Assembly (NCBI GenBank): GCA_019637645.1
Contig: JAHBVH010000127.1
Location: forward strand, 1-10,545
Length of the DNA stretch: 10,545 bases
Reading direction: 5' to 3'
DNA from: Caldilineaceae bacterium
GTDB lineage: Bacteria > Chloroflexota > Anaerolineae > Caldilineales > Caldilineaceae
Positions 1-6,637 of the stretch are shown here, piece after piece; within the stretch, counting starts at the first letter, position 1; every line of letters starts with the position of its first letter. The notes beneath the pieces were generated by a model. The model was not told the DNA's origin and ran no database searches. It worked only from the letters and a program-made list of their open reading frames with translations. The position numbers were made by a program, and so were the translations under genes.

Positions 1-1
1 A

Positions 2-319
2 GTGGCCTGTACTGCGACGGGGGCAGGTGCTCCAGTTTGTGGACCGGCTGCAGCATATCTGACTGCTGCTGATATTACCGTCAATGCAACATCAATCGCT
101 TACGAGTCTTATAAATAATATACACATGATGATGGAACAGCCTTTGATTTGTCTGTTACGTTGGTCGATAGCGCAGTAAAACCAGTAGCAGAAGCCATTG
201 GTGTCGGAGCAAGTTCTACTCCTGGTGTAGGTGTTGCCTATGACTTACTGATGCTGGGATATGATGTGATAATTGATCCATTTGTTACCACCCCTGGTTC
301 AGCAAAGATAGTGAGGTAA
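2..319 (+). pseudogene. C-terminal end of a larger protein (RHS/polymorphic toxin-like), with an in-frame stop
   Basis: Frame 2 is open from the left edge to TAA at 116-118 and then, in the same frame, from 119 to TAA at 317-319. Residues before the first stop include APVCGPAAAYLTAADITVNA. Residues after it include VEAIGVGASSTPGVGVAYD-type Ala/Gly/Val-rich sequence and then DVIIDPF. Composition and style continue across the TAA, so the simplest reading is one C-terminal region broken by a nonsense substitution, since a frameshift would have changed frame. The alternatives are that the first protein ends at 118 and a short second one starts at TTG 149 or TTG 161, or that the stop is read through. 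The Ala-rich lead into a variable tail, followed directly by a tiny membrane-protein gene, recalls RHS-type toxin tails. I see no catalytic motif, so toxin identity is inference. The start lies outside the window. Confidence 0.45.
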
Positions 320-321
320 AC

Positions 322-600
322 ATGATCGAAAATATTATCATGTCTCTAATGATGGTTGGATGCTTAAACTTTTTGTTGACTTATCTGTATCGTCAAGATA
401 AATTGACTGACTCTTCATTCAAATTGGCCTTAGTTGTTGCTAATATTACAAGTGTATACGCTGCGCAGATCATAATGGGTGTTCGATATGATAGCTTGTT
501 CGCCATGATGTTGGCAGTGATTGGCGGGATATCCCTTGGATTTCAGGGAGCCAGAGTGATCATACGGGCAAGGCATTTGGAGCGGAATCGCAACGTTTAG
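322..600 (+). CDS. Small three-helix membrane protein, candidate immunity protein
   Basis: This 92-residue protein has no family I recognise. Hydrophobic segments lie at about residues 4-22, 33-51 and 58-82. The short charged linker YRQDKLTDSS separates the first two, and the C-terminus is Arg-rich (RARHLERNRN). The ATG follows the previous stop (317-319) by two bases. A GAGG ribosome site at 313-316, inside the end of the upstream frame, sits five bases before it, so the two frames look translationally coupled. Base composition is AT-richer than everything to the right, which fits acquired DNA. A small membrane protein directly behind a hydrophobic toxin-like tail is the usual layout of an immunity gene for a membrane-acting effector. 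That role is inferred from position and topology only. Confidence 0.6.
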   Translation: MIENIIMSLMMVGCLNFLLTYLYRQDKLTDSSFKLALVVANITSVYAAQIIMGVRYDSLFAMMLAVIGGISLGFQGARVIIRARHLERNRNV

Positions 601-632
601 GCACTGTCTGGTAAGAACCGCCATGACAGGTG
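601..632 (+). terminator. Imperfect hairpin just after the small membrane-protein gene
   Basis: CACTGTCTGG (602-611) can pair with CCATGACAGGTG further on, with two single-base bulges, around a short loop. It begins two bases after the stop of the 322-600 gene. No T-run follows, so it is only terminator-like. Its TGTC/GACA arms resemble the other CCTGACAGG-type palindromes in this window. Confidence 0.3.
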
Positions 633-1061
633 TAGAGATATGATGCACCATATCCCTACTTCTGGGCTCCAAGACTGGTCTTGCCAGTTAGAAGCTTAGT
701 GAAAAGAAAAGCCTCGACATCCCGATGGCGTACAGAACTGTCATGATGACGCCTTTCCCGAACATAGCAACTGAGTATGTTGATCTTGTATTGCCAATGC
801 CCAGAGACAGTTGGTCAGGTTCTTCAACTCTGTGTTAGCAAAATTGACGGCGAGACAATTGAGACGAAGCTGAGCATACTTTCTACGAAATGGAGAGCGC
901 TGCTTGCCCTGTGCTTTGTTGAAAGGTAGGGCGGTTGGTGGGCTGCAAGGCCACGGAGGCGACTTATGTAGAAAGCGGATGGCACAACTGGTGTGGTGTG
1001 GGCAGCTGAGGTTGTTGGCCGTCATCATCACATATTCAATCTGACGGTCGCTGTCGCCCAT
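633..1061. other. Gene-poor stretch, no supported feature
   Basis: No convincing gene is seen in these roughly 430 bases. A minus-strand frame is open from inside the nuclease gene down to about 741. It has no start of its own outside that gene, and its translation is rich in Cys, His, Pro and Ser without a motif I know. A short plus-strand open run around 788-930 is equally unsupported. The stretch may be decayed DNA from a mobile or toxin locus, but nothing in it proves this. Confidence 0.4.
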
Positions 1062-1106
1062 CAAGCAAAGGGGCTTGAACCGTGTTGCCTCAAGTCCCTT
1101 TGCTTG
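1062..1106 (-). terminator. 17-bp-arm hairpin immediately after the Rpn nuclease stop
   Basis: The arms 1062-1078 and 1090-1106 are complementary over 17 bp, with a single G-T pair (1073/1095) and an 11-base loop. The right arm lies one base beyond the TAG stop (1108-1110) of the minus-strand nuclease gene, the normal place for a 3' end structure. No T-run follows on the minus strand, so it may stabilise the mRNA end or act with a factor rather than being a classical intrinsic terminator. Confidence 0.5.
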
Positions 1107-1107
1107 G

Positions 1108-2124
1108 CTACGCCTCGGCGGCATCCGGCGGCGCTGGCAAGTGGGCGGTAAACTCCTCCCAAGTTGCGGCGTCGAGGGCGGGGTTGACGAGGGTATTGAG
1201 TTGGGCAAGAGTGCATTCTTCTAGCCGTTCACGTATGGAACTGGAAACGGTCCCTAAACGCCGCTGGAGAATTTGGTGGATCATTTGGCGGGCTGTGGTT
1301 TCCCCTTCTTCACGGCCTTCTTCGCGGCCTTCTTCGCGGCCTTCTTCCCGGCCTTCTTCACGGATTAGCTCTCTTTCTTTGGCTAAGGCTTCAATCAACA
1401 TGGCACGTACCTCCTGTGCTGAATGATATTCTTGCGCTAGGGTTGCATAGTCGGTGGGTTGTATCCGTCCATGCGCCGTCAACTGGCGAAACCAGTTGAC
1501 TAACAACGCCACTGCCTGTTTATCGCGTTCCTGCTCAAAAAGATGAACAAACTCCTCGAGCAGGAGTGGAAAGTCATAATGGGCTTCGGCCAAAAAGAGC
1601 GTCGAGACCAGATTGCGAATGGCCAACAATTGTGCTTGGCTAAAGCTGTTTTCGGCGATTTGAAAATAACGACAACGCACGCCATAGTTGCCTAAATCGA
1701 TGCCAGCTTCTATCAGGGCAGCTAAGTCATCCGGCGCGCGCCACTTATCACTGCCATTATACACCACAATCGGAAACAGCGCGGGTAATTTCTCCAACTT
1801 TTTGTAGTTGGCGATGTAATCCATGTAGAAGGAGAGGATATAATAGGCCACGCGTACTGCCATAAAGCGATCAACACTCGACTGGAACTCGAGTAAGAGA
1901 TAGATGTAGGCTTCGTGTCCCTGCACCTTGACTTTGTAGATCAAGTCACTTTCGGTGGCCTTGTAGTGGTCGGCAACAAAGGATTTGTCGAGCGTCTCTG
2001 CTTGGTTGAAATCGAGATCTTTCACCCATGGTTCCTTAACAAAGGTCTCTAGCAATTGGCGAAAGATGGTTCGGTTGGCAAAGAGTTTCTTGTAGCCTGA
2101 ATCGTGAATGTTGTGAATGGACAT
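1108..2124 (-). CDS. Rpn/YhgA-family PD-(D/E)XK nuclease (putative transposase)
   Basis: Rpn (recombination-promoting nuclease) proteins are DNA endonucleases often annotated as YhgA-like putative transposases, and some members have been linked to phage defence. Counting from the ATG at 2124 (338 aa), the N-terminus carries the family signature HDSGYKKLFA. The nuclease core follows: D60 in ESDLIYKV, then beta-strand YIYLLLEFQ with E79-x-Q81, then LPALFPIVVYNG around residues 113-124. The C-terminal third has five consecutive REEG repeats (about 255-274) and then a helical tail. The open frame reaches TTG at 2154, but the ATG fits the family start, has AGAGGA upstream, and leaves a 46-base leader from a good promoter. 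The gene stands alone on its strand. All core motif residues visible to me are intact, so it appears functional. Confidence 0.85.
   Translation of the reverse strand: MSIHNIHDSGYKKLFANRTIFRQLLETFVKEPWVKDLDFNQAETLDKSFVADHYKATESDLIYKVKVQGHEAYIYLLLEFQSSVDRFMAVRVAYYILSFYMDYIANYKKLEKLPALFPIVVYNGSDKWRAPDDLAALIEAGIDLGNYGVRCRYFQIAENSFSQAQLLAIRNLVSTLFLAEAHYDFPLLLEEFVHLFEQERDKQAVALLVNWFRQLTAHGRIQPTDYATLAQEYHSAQEVRAMLIEALAKERELIREEGREEGREEGREEGREEGETTARQMIHQILQRRLGTVSSSIRERLEECTLAQLNTLVNPALDAATWEEFTAHLPAPPDAAEA
1304..1363 (-). repeat. Five tandem 12-bp units encoding REEG in the nuclease tail
   Basis: Five contiguous copies of CCTTCTTCNCGG (plus strand) start at 1304, 1316, 1328, 1340 and 1352. Only the ninth base varies (A, G, G, C, A). 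On the coding strand this is the third base of the Arg codon (CGT, CGC, CGC, CGG, CGT), so every copy encodes the same REEG. Such highly charged repeats are common in the linker and C-terminal parts of this nuclease family. Confidence 0.9.
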
Positions 2125-2176
2125 GCGCGCGGTATCCTCTGCTGTGTCGGCCAACAGGTTGGTCGCTAGTGTCGTT

Positions 2177-2204
2177 AGTATAGCAGAACACCCGTGCTTG
2201 TCAA
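2177..2204 (-). promoter_or_regulatory. Promoter of the Rpn nuclease gene
   Basis: On the minus strand a perfect TTGACA (2204-2199) is followed by a 16-base spacer and TATACT (2182-2177), a near-consensus sigma70-type promoter. Transcription would begin near 2170, giving a leader of about 46 bases to the ATG at 2124. The alternative TTG at 2154 would leave only about 16 bases. Confidence 0.7.
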
Positions 2205-2253
2205 TGCTGACCGCGGCACAAAGGGGGAAGTAACCTCGCCGCCGGTGATTAGG

Positions 2254-2952
2254 CTAGCGACTGGGGGTCTTAGCCCTGTTGACAAATTCTTTCACCTTGT
2301 CATGATCCTTGCGGCCAGGCTCGGCTTCGACGCCGCTGCCGACATCGACACCCCAGGGGCGAACCTGTTCGATGGCGGTGGCGACGTTGGCGGGGGTGAG
2401 GCCACCGGCTAGGAGGAGGCGTGGGTGGAGGCGGGCAAGGGCCGTGACAACGTGCCAATCGGCCTGTTTGCCGGTGCCGCCATACGCTTGGGGATCATAG
2501 GCGTCGATCATCAGACAGGGGCCGGTTGGCGAGCCGAGGGGGGCAAAGTGGGCGGCTTGCTGCATGGCGGCTGCGGCGTCGGCAGGGCGCAACGCCTTAT
2601 AGGCGCGTGGGGCCAAGGGGGGAAACCATGCGGCCGATTCATTCCCATGTAACTGAATATAGTCAAGCCCGATCTGGTCAATGTAGCCTTGGATCGCTTC
2701 GACCGTGGTATTGACAAAAACCCCCACTAATTTGGGCAAGGGGGCGACCATCTCTCCCGGTTGGGCGGCTTGGCTGGCGCGTGTCTGTTCTTGGCGCAAC
2801 GTCTGGGCAATGGTTGCCACCGTCTCCGGCGCGACATAGCGGGGCGATTTGGCATAGAAGATAAAGCCCAACAGATCCGCACCCGCGGCCACCGCCACGC
2901 GCGCATCCGCCAAATTGGTTAAACCACAGATTTTGACTACGGTAGCGGGCAT
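2254..2952 (-). CDS. trpF: Phosphoribosylanthranilate isomerase
   Basis: TrpF converts N-(5'-phosphoribosyl)anthranilate into its carboxyphenylamino-deoxyribulose phosphate isomer, the third step of tryptophan synthesis, in the cytosol. The 232-residue (beta/alpha)8 protein shows the catalytic Cys9 in VVKICGLTNLADA, GFIFYAKSPRYV, VGVFVN, IQLHGNE, the catalytic Asp150 in CLMIDAY followed by YGGTGK, and the phosphate-binding LAGGLTPANV and GVDVGSGVE-x-x-PGRKD. Length matches the family. The frame extends to a GTG at 2976, but ATG 2952 is preceded by AGGA at eight bases and gives the usual N-terminus. A short insertion (about residues 55-70, Gln/Ala-rich) lies before VGVFVN. No other trp gene is visible. 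It is transcribed divergently from the galM operon from its own promoter. Confidence 0.95.
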   Translation of the reverse strand: MPATVVKICGLTNLADARVAVAAGADLLGFIFYAKSPRYVAPETVATIAQTLRQEQTRASQAAQPGEMVAPLPKLVGVFVNTTVEAIQGYIDQIGLDYIQLHGNESAAWFPPLAPRAYKALRPADAAAAMQQAAHFAPLGSPTGPCLMIDAYDPQAYGGTGKQADWHVVTALARLHPRLLLAGGLTPANVATAIEQVRPWGVDVGSGVEAEPGRKDHDKVKEFVNRAKTPSR

Positions 2953-3009
2953 GAGCCTTATCCTATCGCGTGCCACGAATCGTTAATTAAAAAATAAAGT
3001 CACTACACC

Positions 3010-3038
3010 ATTGTACCAAAGCGATAGTGGCTCCTCAA
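3010..3038 (-). promoter_or_regulatory. Likely trpF promoter
   Basis: On the minus strand TTGAGG (3038-3033), a 17-base spacer and TACAAT (3015-3010) form a sigma70-like promoter. It predicts a leader of roughly 50 bases to the ATG at 2952, running through the very AT-rich 2983-2999. No leader peptide or attenuator hairpin is evident. Confidence 0.5.
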
Positions 3039-3076
3039 AACGTCCGTGCGCTGTTGCTGCCGTTTGTCCAATCGCT

Positions 3077-3106
3077 TTGACAAATGCCTTGCTTCGGCAT
3101 ACCATA
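3077..3106 (+). promoter_or_regulatory. Likely promoter of the galM-arabinofuranosidase operon
   Basis: A perfect TTGACA (3077-3082) is followed after 18 bases by TACCAT (3101-3106), a weak -10. Transcription would start near 3113, giving a leader of about 39 bases to the ATG at 3152. This fits that start rather than the far-upstream TTG at 3011. A weak -10 with a strong -35 would suit activation by a sugar regulator, but no operator is recognisable. Confidence 0.5.
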
Positions 3107-3151
3107 GAAGATAACCGACCCACTCTCCTCAATCAACAGAAAGTGACCCTT

Positions 3152-4207
3152 ATGGACATTGTGTGCCAGCCTTTTGGACAAACGGCCGCTCACCAAGCGG
3201 TCGATCGCTATACGCTGACCAACGACCACCAAATTGCCGTGGAGGTACTCACCTATGGTGGGATCATCGCCGCGTTGCGCACGCCTGATCGCAACGGTCA
3301 GGTGGCCGAGGTGGTGCTCGGCTTTGACACTTTGGCCGATTATGAGGAACGCAATCCTTTCTTTGGCTGCATCACCGGTCGCTATGCCAATCGGATTGCC
3401 CGCGGCCAATTTGTGTTGGATGGCGTACCCTATCCCCTGGCTACCAACAATGGGCCGAATCATCTCCACGGTGGGCTCCGTGGCTTTGATAAGGTCGTCT
3501 GGCAAGCCGAAAGTCGCCGTGGCGCGGACGCAGTCGCGCTGGATCTCCACTACCAGAGCCCGGCTGGCGAAGAAGGCTACCCAGGCACGCTGGCGGTGAC
3601 CGTGACCTATACCCTCACCAACCAAAATGAGCTACGCATCGACTACCGTGCCACGACCGACCAAGCGACCATCCTCAACCTGACCAATCACACCTATTTT
3701 AATCTGGCCGGTGGCGGGCCGATTGCCGATCATATCATCCAGATCGACGCCGACCGTTTGACACCGGTGGATGCCACCTTGATTCCCACGGGTGAACTCG
3801 CTAGCGTGGCCGCTACCCCGTTTGATTTTCGCCAGGCAACCCCCATTGGTGAGCGAATCGACCAGGGCGATCCACAACTGCGCTTTGGTGGTGGCTATGA
3901 TCATAACTGGGTTCTGAATCGGCCTGAAACAGGACTGCGCCATGTGATTACGGTCACCGAGCCAACGACCGGGCGCTGTTTGGATGTGGCGACTACCCAG
4001 CCTGGTGTGCAATTCTACACCGGCAATATGCTGCCCGACCGCTTGGTGGGCCGCGGCGGGCAGATCTATACCAAGCGCACGGGCTTCTGTCTCGAAACCC
4101 AACACTTTCCCGACTCGCCCAACCAGCCCCATTTCCCCAGCACGGTGCTGCGATCCGGTGAAGGGTATCACGAGACCACAATCTTTACTTTTTCAACCGC
4201 ACAGTAA
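3152..4207 (+). CDS. galM: Aldose 1-epimerase (galactose mutarotase family)
   Basis: The enzyme interconverts alpha and beta anomers of free aldoses such as galactose, glucose or L-arabinose in the cytosol. The 351-residue length is typical. Visible motifs, counted from ATG 3152, are [10 protein letters not shown] (76-85), [15 protein letters not shown] with His106, [10 protein letters not shown] with the catalytic acid His180, GGYDHNW (247-253), and [12 protein letters not shown] with the catalytic base Glu315. The spacing of the two His and the Glu matches characterised GalM enzymes. The frame extends upstream to TTG 3011, but the region before 3152 reads as untranslated leader containing the promoter. 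The arabinofuranosidase gene starts 20 bases after its stop. The partner suggests L-arabinose as one real substrate, which the sequence cannot prove. Confidence 0.93.
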   Translation: MDIVCQPFGQTAAHQAVDRYTLTNDHQIAVEVLTYGGIIAALRTPDRNGQVAEVVLGFDTLADYEERNPFFGCITGRYANRIARGQFVLDGVPYPLATNNGPNHLHGGLRGFDKVVWQAESRRGADAVALDLHYQSPAGEEGYPGTLAVTVTYTLTNQNELRIDYRATTDQATILNLTNHTYFNLAGGGPIADHIIQIDADRLTPVDATLIPTGELASVAATPFDFRQATPIGERIDQGDPQLRFGGGYDHNWVLNRPETGLRHVITVTEPTTGRCLDVATTQPGVQFYTGNMLPDRLVGRGGQIYTKRTGFCLETQHFPDSPNQPHFPSTVLRSGEGYHETTIFTFSTAQ

Positions 4208-4227
4208 ACAATGACCAGAGGCTGCCA

Positions 4228-5721
4228 ATGACCCAAAATGCACAGATCTATCTCGACACCAATCGCACCATTGGGGAGATCTCGCCCCTCCTTTTTGGTG
4301 GTTTTGCCGAACACATGGGGCGCTGCATCTATGAAGGCATTTATGATCCGGCTTCCCCCTTAGCCGATGAACAGGGCTTGCGCACCGATGTCTTAGCGGC
4401 TTTGCGCGAACAGCAATATACCGTCATGCGCTACCCTGGTGGCAATTTTCTCAGCGGTTATAACTGGCTGGACGGGGTCGGCCCCAAGGCCCAGCGGCCC
4501 CGGCGGCGCGAATTGGCGTGGCAATCCATTGAGACCAATCAATTTGGTACCGATGAATTTCTGCAATTTTGCCAAGCCATCAACTGCGCGCCCATGTTGG
4601 GGGTCAATATGGGTACGGGCACCATTCAAACCGCGGCTGATCTGGTGGAATATTGCAACGCGCCCACGGGCTCCTATTATGCCGACCTCCGCGCTGCGCA
4701 CGGCCACCCCGATCCCTACCAAGTTCAATATTGGTGTGTTGGCAACGAGATGGATGGGCCTTGGCAGATTGGTCATTTGGAGATGGACGAATATGCCCGC
4801 AAGGCGCGCGAAGCAGCCAAGATGATGAAATGGCATGATCCTTCCATCAAACTCATCGCCTGTGGCTCTTCGACTAACCGTATGGCTACCTACCCCGAGT
4901 GGGACCGCGTCACCTTGGAAACCTGTTGGGAGCAGATCGATTACCATTCGATTCATTACTATGCGGGGAATGGGGATCAGGACAGCACAAGCTATCTGGC
5001 TTTGGCCGTCGAACTAGAAGACTTTGTCGATACTATGGCCGCCACCCTGCGCTATGCCAAAGCCAAACGGCGGAGCAAACACGATGTCTATCTATCGTGG
5101 GATGAGTGGCAAGTTTGGTACAAAGACCGCAGTGGTCGCGGGCATTGGACAGAAGCGCCCCATCTAAGCGAAGAGATCTATAACCTAGAAGATGCACTGG
5201 TGGTGGCACAGTGGCTCAATGTCTTCTTGCGCAAGGCCGATGTCGTCAAAATTGCCTGTGTGGCCCAAATTGTCAACATCATCTCCTGGCTCCAAACCCG
5301 GCGCGATGGTCTACTGGTGCAGAGTTCATTCTATCCCTTCAAGCTGGTCAGCAACCTGGCACGGGGCAATGCCCTAGATCTCTATACCAAAGCGCCCATG
5401 ATTGAGACGCCTAAATATGGGGGCGTACCTGCGCTAGATGTGGCGGCCAGCCATGATCCAGCGACTGGTAAGCAGGCGATCTTTATCGTCAATCGCAGCC
5501 AGACCGCGGCTATCAATACAACGATCCACTGGCAGAGTGAGGCGCCGCAGCAAAGCGCTGCGCTCTGGCAACTGACTGGCACCGATCTCAAGGCCGCCAA
5601 CTCTTGGGAGAATCCTAATGCGCTCACGGCCCAAGCCTTGCCGCCCGTGCCTATCCGCGATGGTACGCTCACGTTGCAACTCCCGCCGCTCTCCTTTACG
5701 GCTATCAGTGTGAACGGCTAA
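4228..5721 (+). CDS. abfA: Intracellular alpha-L-arabinofuranosidase, GH51
   Basis: This retaining glycosidase removes non-reducing alpha-L-arabinofuranosyl residues from arabinan or arabinoxylan oligosaccharides. The 497 residues match the compact GH51 type (about 500 aa). Features are the N-terminal [15 protein letters not shown] with GGFAEH, the [13 protein letters not shown] substrate loop (68-80), the acid/base Glu174 in [22 protein letters not shown], and the nucleophile Glu293 in [12 protein letters not shown]-terminal beta-sandwich begins near residue 385. Glu174 and Glu293 fall almost exactly where the catalytic pair lies in the Geobacillus enzyme. There is no signal peptide, so it acts on imported oligosaccharides. 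AGAGG at 4217-4221 sets the start. It is cotranscribed with galM. Confidence 0.95.
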   Translation: MTQNAQIYLDTNRTIGEISPLLFGGFAEHMGRCIYEGIYDPASPLADEQGLRTDVLAALREQQYTVMRYPGGNFLSGYNWLDGVGPKAQRPRRRELAWQSIETNQFGTDEFLQFCQAINCAPMLGVNMGTGTIQTAADLVEYCNAPTGSYYADLRAAHGHPDPYQVQYWCVGNEMDGPWQIGHLEMDEYARKAREAAKMMKWHDPSIKLIACGSSTNRMATYPEWDRVTLETCWEQIDYHSIHYYAGNGDQDSTSYLALAVELEDFVDTMAATLRYAKAKRRSKHDVYLSWDEWQVWYKDRSGRGHWTEAPHLSEEIYNLEDALVVAQWLNVFLRKADVVKIACVAQIVNIISWLQTRRDGLLVQSSFYPFKLVSNLARGNALDLYTKAPMIETPKYGGVPALDVAASHDPATGKQAIFIVNRSQTAAINTTIHWQSEAPQQSAALWQLTGTDLKAANSWENPNALTAQALPPVPIRDGTLTLQLPPLSFTAISVNG

Positions 5722-5724
5722 GCG

Positions 5725-5751
5725 GCGTTGCTAGGATGGGCCTAACGCTGC
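5725..5751 (+). terminator. Weak hairpin after the arabinofuranosidase gene
   Basis: GCGTT-gc-TAGG (5726-5735) can pair with CCTAACGC (5741-5748), with a small bulge and a short loop, right after the TAA at 5719-5721. No T-run follows. It may mark the end of the sugar operon, but the structure is modest. Confidence 0.3.
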
Positions 5752-5779
5752 GAGCCTACTCAGAATGTAAGGCTTCCTC

Positions 5780-5807
5780 CTGGCAGATGGCGAGAGCGTG
5801 CTATACT
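5780..5807 (+). promoter_or_regulatory. Possible promoter for the 5952 membrane-protein gene
   Basis: CTGGCA (5780-5785) and TATACT (5802-5807) are separated by 16 bases. The -10 is good and the -35 mediocre. It would give a leader of about 140 bases containing the palindrome at 5821-5849. Confidence 0.35.
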
Positions 5808-5820
5808 GTCTAGCTACGCA

Positions 5821-5849
5821 GTCAGCCTGACAGGCCGGTTTTCAAAACC
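5821..5849. repeat. Partial CCTGACAGG / GGTTTTCAAAACC palindromic element
   Basis: GTCAG-C-CTGAC (5821-5831) is a small palindrome overlapping CCTGACAGG (5826-5834). After two bases comes the perfect palindrome GGTTTTCAAAACC (5837-5849, six-base arms around one C). The pieces match halves of the dyads at 6528-6560 and 10428-10464, so this looks like a degenerate member of a dispersed intergenic family. Confidence 0.45.
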
Positions 5850-5951
5850 CTTGTATCCCGCTGGCTCTGTGGTTCCCACAACCGCCAACGAAAGACGCGG
5901 TCAGGTGTCAAGGTAGCTTTTTCAAACGCTTGCTTAGAAAGGAGTACACTG

Positions 5952-6416
5952 ATGAGTCAAGATCAATCGAATGCTTCCGGAAGAGGAAGAAAGTCGGGCC
6001 AATCGGGGCAGGCGCAACGATTAGGAAGCCAGGGCACGCCTGAGCAAGGTTGGCAGCCCGAGCTGGTCTTTATCGGTGCTTTGATTGGCGGGGCACTCCT
6101 GGCGTGGTTTGTCAAGACGACGACCGGTTCAACCTTGTCGGCGAAGCGTTGGCTGCCAACCCAAGCACCGCCGACCGTTCATCCTTCTTCTTCGCCATCA
6201 TCACCCTCTCCTGCTACACGACAAGCACCGGTTGCCCAACGCCCAAGCCCATCGGCCCCAGAGGAACCCCTCCGGATGCCATCGGCACGCTTGGGGGCCA
6301 CCGAAGATCAGATGAAGCCGCTGGCTACCCCTTCGGAACAAGCGTTGGAAAAGGGAACGGCTGGCGCAACAGGGACGGCCTATGAGCTAGACCCCAAGAG
6401 CATTACGGGTGGTTAA
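5952..6416 (+). CDS. Hypothetical single-pass membrane protein with Pro/Ser-rich stalk
   Basis: The 154-residue protein matches no family I recognise. Residues 1-35 are polar and rich in Gly, Ser, Gln and Arg with no signal-peptide cleavage site. Residues 37-54 (ELVFIGALIGGALLAWFV) form one transmembrane helix. Residues 70-107 are a Pro/Ser/Ala-rich, probably extended segment, and the rest is mildly acidic, ending in LDPKSITGG. Positive charges before the helix predict N-in, C-out topology, so the stalk would cross the cell wall or periplasm. A strong AAGGAG site seven bases before the ATG supports translation. It stands between the sugar operon and the convergent CotH gene with its own leader, so its neighbours give no clear functional hint. 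Confidence 0.7.
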   Translation: MSQDQSNASGRGRKSGQSGQAQRLGSQGTPEQGWQPELVFIGALIGGALLAWFVKTTTGSTLSAKRWLPTQAPPTVHPSSSPSSPSPATRQAPVAQRPSPSAPEEPLRMPSARLGATEDQMKPLATPSEQALEKGTAGATGTAYELDPKSITGG

Positions 6417-6508
6417 CCACAGCTTTGCGGCGCGCCTCCTGCTCTGTGGGATGTGGCTGCAACCTACGCCAGCCATTATTACTGAAGATGAAAAGTGGCA
6501 TCTTGTGC

Positions 6509-6589
6509 GCTGTTACGCCCTTGGCCAAGCCCTGACAGGGTTGGAAAACCTGTCAGGGCTCTGATGGTAATGAGCAACGGTGTAACGGC
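6509..6589. repeat. Nested palindrome between convergent genes
   Basis: An inner hairpin has perfect 12-bp arms (AGCCCTGACAGG 6528-6539, CCTGTCAGGGCT 6549-6560) around a nine-base loop. An outer stem pairs 6509-6519 with 6579-6589 over 11 bp, including two G-T pairs that form only in RNA read from the plus strand. The element sits between the stop of the 5952-6416 gene and the stop of the minus-strand CotH gene. It is well placed as a 3' structure for the former and a possible two-way transcription barrier. No T-run is present. Confidence 0.55.
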
Positions 6590-6637
6590 TCTCCGTCATT
6601 GTGCTAATCGGGGCCATCACCCGGCTCGCACCTTTTA

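Noticed and set aside
741..1208. A 155-codon minus-strand open frame overlapping the end of the nuclease gene.
   Set aside because: Its first third is antisense-phase sequence of the nuclease coding region. The rest has no start, no ribosome site and a Cys/His/Pro/Ser-rich translation without a known motif.
1304..1363. The tandem 12-bp array as a possible CRISPR array.
   Set aside because: Units are contiguous without spacers and lie in frame within a coding region.
3011..3151. A 47-codon N-terminal extension of the epimerase starting at TTG 3011.
   Set aside because: It contains the likely promoter and has no similarity to the family. ATG 3152 gives the standard GalM length.
3632..4171. 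Long minus-strand open frames opposite the epimerase and arabinofuranosidase genes (also 3035-3625 and 4393-4956).
   Set aside because: They are shadows of strongly supported plus-strand genes in GC-rich DNA, with no motifs or ribosome sites.
5800..5900. Possible tRNA-like folding in the leader of the 5952 gene.
   Set aside because: A short TGTGG/CCACA hairpin and the CAAAACC palindrome are present, but there is no T-arm consensus, acceptor pairing or cloverleaf.
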